From the NCBI RefSeq assembly GCF_900105195.1, contig NZ_FNRX01000002.1:372001-436000 (forward strand): a DNA stretch of 64,000 bases. The letters run 5' to 3'. The DNA is from Rhodococcus pyridinivorans. GTDB taxonomy: Bacteria > Actinomycetota > Actinomycetes > Mycobacteriales > Mycobacteriaceae. This document shows positions 57,752 through 64,000 of this stretch, one piece after another. The notes under the pieces are model-generated. The model saw only the letters and a list, made by a program, of their open reading frames with translations. It was not told the DNA's origin and did no database searches. Made by a program: the position numbers and the translations under genes. Each line of letters opens with the position of its first letter. Position 1 is the stretch's first letter.

Positions 57752-58912
57752 TCAGCCTAGGGTACGGGCCTCCACCGGCGCCGTCCTCGTTCCGCTCTCG
57801 TCGAACCATCCGTCGGGTCGCAGGTCGCCACCGAACCGGGGCATGTACTCGGTACACGCGAGTCGCGAGACGAGGCTGCGCCGGCTGTTCACACCGGTCT
57901 TGGTGAAGATGTTCTTCAGGTGGTCCTGCACGGTGTACGGGCTGATGAACAACCGACTCGCGATCTCGTTGCGAGACCGTCCGGCGAGCACTTCGACGAG
58001 TACCTCCGATTCGCGTGGCGTCAGACCGTAGGCGGCGGTGACCAGGGCGACGACCTCGGGCAGGCGTGCCCGCTCGAAGGTCATGACGACGCGGCCGGTC
58101 TCGTCGAAGATCGCGGCGCGCAGTACGAGCCATTCGCCGTCGAGGGTGCGGACACGCACATCCGCGGGCACGGGTCGTGTTCTACGGACCTGACGGGCGA
58201 TCACATGCGCCGGTCCGGGGCGCCCCCGAGCGGGACTCTCCCAGCCGAGGCGTTCGAAGAAGATCATCGCTGCGGCAGTGACGGAATCGAATTCGTCGTC
58301 CGCCCCGATTACCACCACGGCCGGACCCGAGCATTCGCAGGCGGTGCCCTCGACGACCGTGTTCCGTGTTCGTGCGGATGCGTGCCGGATCAACGTGGTG
58401 CGGAATCCGTTCGCGATGTCGTCGAGAACGTCGTCGAGCATCGTGAGTTCGGCGTCGGAGAAACCTCGGCCCGACGCGCGGAGCAGATCACCGACACCCC
58501 AGCACCGACGGTCTCCGTCCCGGAAGACCAGCTGCACTTCGTGTCTCATGCCCAGATGCGACACGAGTTCGAGATACCGCCTGTTGCCGTATCCCGGTCC
58601 GCGGCCGGAGGGTTCTTCGATCCGCCGCACTCCGGACCGGTGCTGCATGAGCGCGTAGAGGCTGTCCGGATCGAGGTCCGGACCGTACTCGAACTCGATC
58701 GACAATCGGAGTACCTCGGCTGGGTCGTCGAGGCCGCGGGTGGTGAAGCCGGTGGGAACCCCGACGGCCGGGTCCACGGGTGCGACACAACCACCGTCGT
58801 ACGGAATGAAAGCGCCGAGCACATCCATCACGAACTCGCGAAACTGCGCCCCGTCCGCAGCCGCGGATGCTGCGTCGTGGATGCCTGCCCTCAACCGCTG
58901 TGCAGAGCGCAT
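57752..58912 (-). CDS. LuxR-family transcriptional regulator with GAF-like N-terminus
   Basis: A 386-residue protein. The N-terminal ~170 residues may be a GAF-like sensor (FVMDVLGAFIPYDGGCVAPVDP). The C-terminal HTH is YGLTPRESEVLVEVLAGRSRNEIASRLFISPYTVQDHLKNIF (about 290-340), a standard LuxR helix-turn-helix. ATG at 58912 is preferred, with a GTG at 58951 as alternative. It diverges from the hemerythrin gene across ~100 bases and may control it. Confidence 0.87.
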   Translation of the reverse strand: MRSAQRLRAGIHDAASAAADGAQFREFVMDVLGAFIPYDGGCVAPVDPAVGVPTGFTTRGLDDPAEVLRLSIEFEYGPDLDPDSLYALMQHRSGVRRIEEPSGRGPGYGNRRYLELVSHLGMRHEVQLVFRDGDRRCWGVGDLLRASGRGFSDAELTMLDDVLDDIANGFRTTLIRHASARTRNTVVEGTACECSGPAVVVIGADDEFDSVTAAAMIFFERLGWESPARGRPGPAHVIARQVRRTRPVPADVRVRTLDGEWLVLRAAIFDETGRVVMTFERARLPEVVALVTAAYGLTPRESEVLVEVLAGRSRNEIASRLFISPYTVQDHLKNIFTKTGVNSRRSLVSRLACTEYMPRFGGDLRPDGWFDESGTRTAPVEARTLG

Positions 58913-59013
58913 ATCCCGAAGTATCCCCCTCGAATGTGGGATTGAGAACACCTCACGCGGCGACGAGGCTCCATGGACACGGGGACATTCATACGGAAGT
59001 CGAGGTACCCGCC

Positions 59014-59667
59014 ATGACCACCACTCACGCCACGCCGTTGTCCGCCGAGGATCTGGAGGTCGTGCATCTGATCCACTCCGCTCTACGCCGGGACACCGAA
59101 CGTCTCGCCGACTTCGCGCAGAAGTGGCGGACCGCCGATCCCGGCACGCACGATGCGCTGCTCCTCGGCTGGCACGGATTCAGCACCGAACTGCACACGC
59201 ACCACTCCGTCGAGGACGTCTACGTCTGGCCGTTCATGCGGCCACGCCTCGCACACGATGCGGGGGCGATGGAGGTGCTCGATGCGATGGAGGCCGAACA
59301 TTCCGTGATCGACCCGGCGTTGGCGGAGATCGAGGCTGTGCTCGACGACCGGGAGACGGCGACCGAGCGGCTCGGCGGTCTGCTCGACGGTCTCGTCACG
59401 TCGCTGGGTGCTCACCTCGCGCACGAGGAACGGGACGCCTTCCCGCTGATCGAACAATCCATCACCAAGGAGGAATGGCACGACATCTCGATGCGGGCGT
59501 TCGCGCAACTGGACAAGCGCGAGGTCTCCGAAATGCTGCCCTACCTCTTCGATGGAGCACCGAAGGACCGCGTGGCCGTCGTGCTGAAGAGTCTCCCGGT
59601 ACCGGTGCGGGTGCTCAACCGGTTCTGGTGGACACCGCGCTACGCACGGGAGCGCCGCTGGGCGTGA
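59014..59667 (+). CDS. Hemerythrin-domain protein
   Basis: A 217-residue protein. The hemerythrin HHE pattern is visible: IHSALRRD, WHGFSTELHTHHSVEDVYVWP, EAEHSVIDPALAEIE and GAHLAHEERDAFPLIE, giving the His and Glu ligands of a diiron site. It likely binds O2, NO or iron, or detoxifies. The C-terminal ~75 residues contain SMRAFAQLDKREVSEMLPYLF, common in actinobacterial hemerythrin proteins. ATG at 59014; divergent from a LuxR gene. Confidence 0.9.
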   Translation: MTTTHATPLSAEDLEVVHLIHSALRRDTERLADFAQKWRTADPGTHDALLLGWHGFSTELHTHHSVEDVYVWPFMRPRLAHDAGAMEVLDAMEAEHSVIDPALAEIEAVLDDRETATERLGGLLDGLVTSLGAHLAHEERDAFPLIEQSITKEEWHDISMRAFAQLDKREVSEMLPYLFDGAPKDRVAVVLKSLPVPVRVLNRFWWTPRYARERRWA

Positions 59668-59688
59668 GGACTGCCGGTGGGAGGACCG

Positions 59689-60093
59689 TCAGGCGGTCGG
59701 CTCGCACGCCCCGCGCAGGCTGCACGCCCCGCACGAGGTACCGCAGCCGGCTGTCTCCTCCGGCTTCGTCGCCGCAGCGACCCGCGCTGCGACGGATCCG
59801 CCGGCTCCGGCGGTGATCAGGGCGGCCACCACGGTGACGACGACTGCGATGATCCCGGCGACGGTGGGCAGCGTCAGCGACGCGACACCACCGAGGGCGA
59901 GGAGCACCGCGGACCCGAGCATGCTGGGTGCGGCAACCTTGTTGGCCAGGGCGAACGCCTCGTCGTCACGCAGCGCGTCGGGGGTGCGCACACCGGCCCA
60001 GCGGTTGCGCGGGAGCTTGCCGGTCAGTGCCGCGACACCCACCGCGCCGACGACGAGAGCGAGCACGAAGAGCAGGACAGCGACGATGAGCAC
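59689..60093 (-). CDS. SdpI-like membrane protein with Cys-rich C-terminus
   Basis: A 134-residue protein. Helix 1 is at residues 1-22, then the SdpI-family loop GKLPRNRWAGVRTPDALRDDEAFALANK. Two further helices (about 58-75 and 78-100) are followed by a tail ending CGTSCGACSLRGACEPTA, with four Cys that could bind metal or form disulfides. The SdpI family confers immunity to a toxin in Bacillus, but the actinobacterial role is unknown. GTG at 60093, divergent from leuS by 96 bases. Confidence 0.78.
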   Translation of the reverse strand: MLIVAVLLFVLALVVGAVGVAALTGKLPRNRWAGVRTPDALRDDEAFALANKVAAPSMLGSAVLLALGGVASLTLPTVAGIIAVVVTVVAALITAGAGGSVAARVAAATKPEETAGCGTSCGACSLRGACEPTA

Positions 60094-60189
60094 CCGACCA
60101 GGATACGCGGCCGGTGGTGCCACCGGTCTGCGCGGGTGCGGGCACGTTCTACCCTGGTGGGAGCACTCACACGCCCGGCCGAGTAGATA

Positions 60190-63057
60190 GTGATCACCGT
60201 GACCCGTCCCGAACAGACCTCCCAGCACGAACCCGGCAGCACTCCGCAGCATCGGTACACCGCCGAGCTCGCGGGGCGGATCGAGCAGCGCTGGCAGGAG
60301 CTCTGGCGCGAGCGCGGCACCTTCCACGCCCCCAATCCGGTGGGCGATCTCGCCGGCGAGGTGCCCTCCGACAAGCTGTTCGTGCAGGACATGTTCCCGT
60401 ACCCCTCGGGCTCGGGCCTGCACGTGGGGCACCCGCTCGGGTACATCGCCACCGACGTGTATGCGCGCTTCAACCGCATGCAGGGCCGCAACGTGCTGCA
60501 CACCCTCGGCTACGACGCCTTCGGTCTGCCGGCCGAGCAGTACGCCGTGCAGACGGGCACGCACCCGCGCACGACCACCGAGGCCAACATCGGGAACATG
60601 AAGCGGCAGCTCTCCCGGCTCGGTCTCGGGCACGACGAGCGTCGCTCGGTCGCGACGACCGACGTCGACTTCTACCGCTGGACGCAGTGGATCTTCCTGA
60701 CGATCTACAACGCCTGGTACGACCGCGAGGCCGGCCGGGCGCGTCGCATCTCCGAACTCGAGGCCGAATTCGCCGACGGCACGCGTCGTCTCGAGGACGG
60801 ACGCGACTGGGCGTCGCTGTCGGAGGGTGAGCGCGCCGACGTCATCGACTCGTACCGCTTGGTCTACCGGTCGGATTCGCTCGTCAACTGGTGCCCGGGT
60901 CTGGGCACGGTGCTCGCCAACGAGGAGGTCACGGCCGACGGCCGCTCCGAGCGCGGCAACTTCCCGGTCTTCCGGAAGAACCTGCGCCAGTGGATGATGC
61001 GGATCACCGCCTACTCCGACCGCCTGATCGACGATCTCGAGCATCTGGACTGGACCGACAAGGTCAAGTCCATGCAGCGCAACTGGATCGGGCGCTCGCA
61101 CGGCGCCCAGGTGAAGTTCGCCGTCGCCGACCACGATTCGGCGATCGAGGTGTTCACCACCCGGCCCGACACCCTGTTCGGTGCCAGCTACGTGACCCTC
61201 GCTCCCGAGCACGAACTCGTCGACCGGATCGTCGCCGCGTCCTGGCCCGAGGGCGTCGACCAGCGCTGGACCGGTGGCGCCGCCGATCCGGCTGCCGCGG
61301 TCGCGGCCTACCGCGCGTCGATCGCCGCGAAGTCCGATCTCGAGCGGCAGGAGTCGAAGGAGAAGACCGGTGTCTTCCTCGGCGCCTACGCCGTGAACCC
61401 GGTCAACGGCGAGCGACTGCCGATCTTCATCGCCGACTACGTCCTCACCGGCTACGGTACCGGCGCGATCATGGCCGTTCCCGGCCACGACCAGCGCGAC
61501 TGGGAGTTCGCGACCGCCTTCGGTCTGCCCATCCGCGAGGTCATCTCCGGCGGCGACGTCACCGCCGAGGCGTACACCGGCGACGGTGTGCTGGTGAACT
61601 CCGGCCTGCTCGACGGTCTCGACGTCGCCGAGGCGAAGAAGACGATCGTCGCGAAGCTCGAGGCGGACGGCGCCGGACGCGGCACCATCCAGTACAAGCT
61701 GCGCGACTGGCTGTTCGCGCGGCAGCGGTACTGGGGCGAGCCCTTCCCGATCGTCTACGACGAGCAGGGACGCGCCCATGCTCTGCCCGAATCCGCTCTG
61801 CCCGTGGAACTTCCCGAGGTGGAGGATTACGCGCCGGTCTCCTTCGATCCGGACGACGCCGATTCCGAACCGTCCCCGCCGCTCGCGAAGGCGGTGGATT
61901 GGATGAACGTCGAGCTCGATCTCGGCGACGGCCTGAAGCGCTACACGCGCGACACCAACGTGATGCCGCAGTGGGCCGGCAGCTCGTGGTACCAGCTGCG
62001 CTACATCGACCCCACCAACTCGGAAGCCTTCTGTGACAAGGAGAACGAGGCGTACTGGACCGGCCCGCGGCCGGAACTGCACGGCCCGAACGACCCGGGT
62101 GGCGTCGATCTCTACGTCGGCGGTGTCGAGCACGCGGTGCTGCACCTGCTGTACGCGCGGTTCTGGCACAAGGTGCTCTTCGACCTCGGGTACGTCACCT
62201 CCTCGGAGCCGTACCGTCGCCTGTTCAACCAGGGTTACATCCAGGCCTACGCCTACACCGACTCGCGCGGCGTGTATGTGCCGGCCGAGGAGGTCGTCGA
62301 GCGCGACGGCACGTTCTACTGGACCGGCCCGGACGGTGAGCAGGAGGTCGCTCGCGAGTACGGGAAGATGGGCAAGTCGCTCAAGAACTCCGTCAGCCCC
62401 GACCAGATCTTCGACGAGTACGGCGCCGACACCCTGCGCGTCTACGAGATGTCGATGGGCCCGCTCGACCAGTCGCGTCCGTGGGCGACCAAGGACGTCG
62501 TCGGCGCGCACCGCTTCCTGCAGCGCGTGTGGCGTCTCGTCGTCGAGGAGGAGGGTGGCGCGCTGCGCGTCACCGACGACACCCCCGGCGACGACACGCT
62601 GCGGGCGCTCAACAAGACGGTCGCGGGTGTGTCGGACGACTTCACCCACCTGCGCGACAACACGGCGATCGCCAAGCTCATCGAGTACACGAACCACCTG
62701 ACGAAGCAGTACCCGTCGGGTGCGCCGCGCGGCGCCGTCGAACCGCTCGTGCTCATGCTCGGCCCGGTCGCCCCGCACCTCGCCGAGGAGATGTGGTCGC
62801 GTCTCGGACACACCGAATCGCTTGCGCACGGCCCGTTCCCGGTCGCCGACGAGAAGTGGCTCGTCGAGGACAGCGTCGAGTACCCGATCCAGGTCAACGG
62901 CAAGGTGCGCAGCCGCATCACCGTCCCGGCCGACGCCGCACCCCACGCGATCGAGGCCGCCGCGCTCGTGGACGAGAAGATCGCCGACCTGCTCGGCGGT
63001 GCCGCACCGCGCAAGGTGATCGTGGTTCCCGGCAAGATGGTCAATGTCGTGAAGTAG
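60190..63057 (+). CDS. leuS: Leucyl-tRNA synthetase
   Basis: A 955-residue class I synthetase. The HIGH-type motif lies in [19 protein letters not shown], the CP1 editing domain has [13 protein letters not shown] and [17 protein letters not shown], and the KMSKS loop reads KMGKSLKNS near residue 726. The C-terminus binds tRNA ([18 protein letters not shown]). GTG at 60190; a GTG at 60199 is an alternative. A strong terminator follows. Confidence 0.97.
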   Translation: MITVTRPEQTSQHEPGSTPQHRYTAELAGRIEQRWQELWRERGTFHAPNPVGDLAGEVPSDKLFVQDMFPYPSGSGLHVGHPLGYIATDVYARFNRMQGRNVLHTLGYDAFGLPAEQYAVQTGTHPRTTTEANIGNMKRQLSRLGLGHDERRSVATTDVDFYRWTQWIFLTIYNAWYDREAGRARRISELEAEFADGTRRLEDGRDWASLSEGERADVIDSYRLVYRSDSLVNWCPGLGTVLANEEVTADGRSERGNFPVFRKNLRQWMMRITAYSDRLIDDLEHLDWTDKVKSMQRNWIGRSHGAQVKFAVADHDSAIEVFTTRPDTLFGASYVTLAPEHELVDRIVAASWPEGVDQRWTGGAADPAAAVAAYRASIAAKSDLERQESKEKTGVFLGAYAVNPVNGERLPIFIADYVLTGYGTGAIMAVPGHDQRDWEFATAFGLPIREVISGGDVTAEAYTGDGVLVNSGLLDGLDVAEAKKTIVAKLEADGAGRGTIQYKLRDWLFARQRYWGEPFPIVYDEQGRAHALPESALPVELPEVEDYAPVSFDPDDADSEPSPPLAKAVDWMNVELDLGDGLKRYTRDTNVMPQWAGSSWYQLRYIDPTNSEAFCDKENEAYWTGPRPELHGPNDPGGVDLYVGGVEHAVLHLLYARFWHKVLFDLGYVTSSEPYRRLFNQGYIQAYAYTDSRGVYVPAEEVVERDGTFYWTGPDGEQEVAREYGKMGKSLKNSVSPDQIFDEYGADTLRVYEMSMGPLDQSRPWATKDVVGAHRFLQRVWRLVVEEEGGALRVTDDTPGDDTLRALNKTVAGVSDDFTHLRDNTAIAKLIEYTNHLTKQYPSGAPRGAVEPLVLMLGPVAPHLAEEMWSRLGHTESLAHGPFPVADEKWLVEDSVEYPIQVNGKVRSRITVPADAAPHAIEAAALVDEKIADLLGGAAPRKVIVVPGKMVNVVK

Positions 63058-63073
63058 CAACCGCTTACGACGG

Positions 63074-63110
63074 ACGAGACCCCGGTGCACAGGATGCACC
63101 GGGGTCTCGT
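63074..63110. terminator. Bidirectional terminator downstream of leuS
   Basis: A perfect 16-bp inverted repeat ACGAGACCCCGGTGCA / TGCACCGGGGTCTCGT with a five-base loop, between the convergent leuS and coiled-coil genes. Confidence 0.85.
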
Positions 63111-63125
63111 CGACTACAACCGGGA

Positions 63126-63785
63126 TCAGGGGTGCTTGTGTTCGATCTTCTCGAACTCGGCGACCTCGCCCGCATCGTGCGCGCGCTCCTCCGCTTCCTT
63201 CGCCTCGAGTTGCTTGGCGACGGCATCCTTGAGGGAGACCTTGGCGGGCTCGGCGGCCTCCTGCTCGGCCTTGCGGATGCGCTCCTCGTCCTTCTTCTTC
63301 GCGGTCTCGGCGGCCTGGCGCTTCGCGGCGGCCTCCTGGTCGGCCTTCGCGGTCTCGGCGGCCTTCTTCTGCTCGGCCTCCTTCTCCGCCTGCTTCGCGC
63401 GTTCCTGCGCACGCTCCCGGGCCTGCTCGACTTCGTTCTCGCGGTCGCGTCGCGCGGCTTCCTGCTGGGCAGCGGCACGTTCACGCGTTCGACGGAGTTC
63501 GGCGTCTGCCGCGCGCTTCTCGGCTGCGGCCTGCGCGTCGAGTTTCTCCGCGCGCTTCACCGCCTCGGCGCGTTCGGTGGCGAGCGCCCCGCGGGTGGCG
63601 ATCTCCTGGTCGTCGAGCACGCTGCCGACGATGCCGTCCAGCATGCCCAGCCCCCGCTCGTACATCAGGCGCGGCGGGGCGTCGGTGGGCAGGAACCGCA
63701 ACTGCTGCTCGATCAATCCCAGCGGGAAGCGGGCGATCTTGTACTGCAGTCGCAGAACGCTCTTGGGCAGAGTGGCGAGGTTCAT
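63126..63785 (-). CDS. Charged coiled-coil protein, IF2-like repeat composition
   Basis: A 219-residue protein. The first ~75 residues are a globular or amphipathic region (LPKSVLRLQYKIARFPLGLIEQQLRFLP). Residues ~75-205 are almost wholly Ala/Glu/Lys/Arg/Gln, typical of a long coiled coil. Start ATG at 63785. No enzymatic motif is seen. The opening recalls a family near leuS in Rhodococcus and relatives, but I cannot name it. A similar partial gene lies upstream on the same strand. Confidence 0.8.
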   Translation of the reverse strand: MNLATLPKSVLRLQYKIARFPLGLIEQQLRFLPTDAPPRLMYERGLGMLDGIVGSVLDDQEIATRGALATERAEAVKRAEKLDAQAAAEKRAADAELRRTRERAAAQQEAARRDRENEVEQARERAQERAKQAEKEAEQKKAAETAKADQEAAAKRQAAETAKKKDEERIRKAEQEAAEPAKVSLKDAVAKQLEAKEAEERAHDAGEVAEFEKIEHKHP

Positions 63786-63844
63786 GGGCGCATCTCCAAC
63801 TTCGATGGGGGTACAGCTCCGGTAGGGAATGTCGGTGGTGTTCG

Positions 63845-64000
63845 TCAGCGATCCGGCTCGTCGGTCAGCGTGCGTTCGAGGGCTTCGGCCTTGCGGCGTT
63901 CTTCTTCGGCCTGGAGGCGTGCACGTTCGGCGTCGTGGGAGGCTCGTCGGTGGTCCTCGTCGGCGGCCGCGACCTCTGCGGCGGCATCCGTGACCTGCTC
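63845..64000 (-). CDS. Coiled-coil protein, 5' end beyond the window
   Basis: A leftward frame open to the window edge, 51 codons plus a TGA at 63845-63847. The visible C-terminus is Ala/Glu/Arg-rich (ERARLQAEEERRKAEALERT), resembling the neighbouring coiled-coil protein, so the two may be paralogues or partners. The stop lies 59 bases ahead of the next gene's start. Confidence 0.65.
   Translation of the reverse strand, partial: EQVTDAAAEVAAADEDHRRASHDAERARLQAEEERRKAEALERTLTDEPDR

Noticed and set aside
59689..63099. Continuous open frame through the antisense of leuS into the SdpI-like gene
   Set aside because: Only its last 135 codons carry a real protein (from the GTG at 60093); the rest is antisense to leuS.

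Overview
The window is about 64 kb of GC-rich actinobacterial chromosome spanning the replication origin. Gene content and order (dnaA-dnaN-recF-dciA-gyrB on one strand, rpmH-rnpA-yidD-yidC-jag-rsmG-parA-parB on the other, then a cwlM/trx/sigM/murJ/mutT4/pcnA block) match the Corynebacteriales pattern. Together with the codon bias this suggests Rhodococcus or a close Nocardiaceae relative. The genus is an inference from remembered synteny; no database search was run.

Layout. 1-3.4 kb: a copper-handling pair (PCu(A)C lipoprotein and a His/Met-bearing membrane protein) divergent from an FtsX-type ABC exporter with its ATPase and a TetR regulator. 3.4-4.1 kb: a parS site, a decayed methyltransferase pseudogene, and tRNA-Ala and tRNA-Ile with a tiny membrane-protein gene between them. 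4.1-7.9 kb: DUF3566 membrane protein and gyrA. 8-15.7 kb: three tandem MHYT-type membrane proteins next to a complete conservon (sensor kinase, roadblock, DUF742, Ras-like GTPase). This block separates gyrA from gyrB, which are usually adjacent. 16-23.5 kb: gyrB, dciA, recF, dnaN, oriC, dnaA, all leftward. 24.1-30.3 kb: rpmH, rnpA, yidD, yidC, jag, rsmG, a cluster of parS sites, parA and parB, all rightward.

30.4-45.8 kb: a GNAT-like gene, then leftward trxB-trxA-cwlM, an OYE-family oxidoreductase with divergent TetR (an apparent insertion), an anti-sigma/sigM pair, a MurJ-pseudokinase fusion, DUF6049, mutT4 and the divergent pcnA. The genes mutT4-DUF6049-murJ overlap by ATGA and lead into sigM and its anti-sigma factor, so lipid II flippase, sigma factor and sanitising hydrolase may be co-expressed. 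45.9-53 kb: a single-chain assimilatory nitrate reductase fused to a CysJ-like flavoprotein reductase, followed by an HTH-TOBE regulator and modABC. Molybdenum uptake thus sits next to a molybdoenzyme.

53-64 kb: an MFS transporter, an NAD(P)-binding protein with a divergent TetR and palindromic operators, YqgE, a DUF1648/PH-like membrane protein, a LuxR regulator divergent from a hemerythrin, an SdpI-like protein with a Cys-rich tail, leuS, and two coiled-coil proteins (the last one cut by the window edge).

No insertion sequence, CRISPR array, prophage or rRNA operon was seen. The best candidates for something under-described are the conservon translationally coupled to an MHYT protein that has lost most of its signature residues, the microprotein between the two tRNAs, the iterated CTCGAG motif in oriC, and the inverted-repeat control sites at 905, 50003 and 55325-55408.
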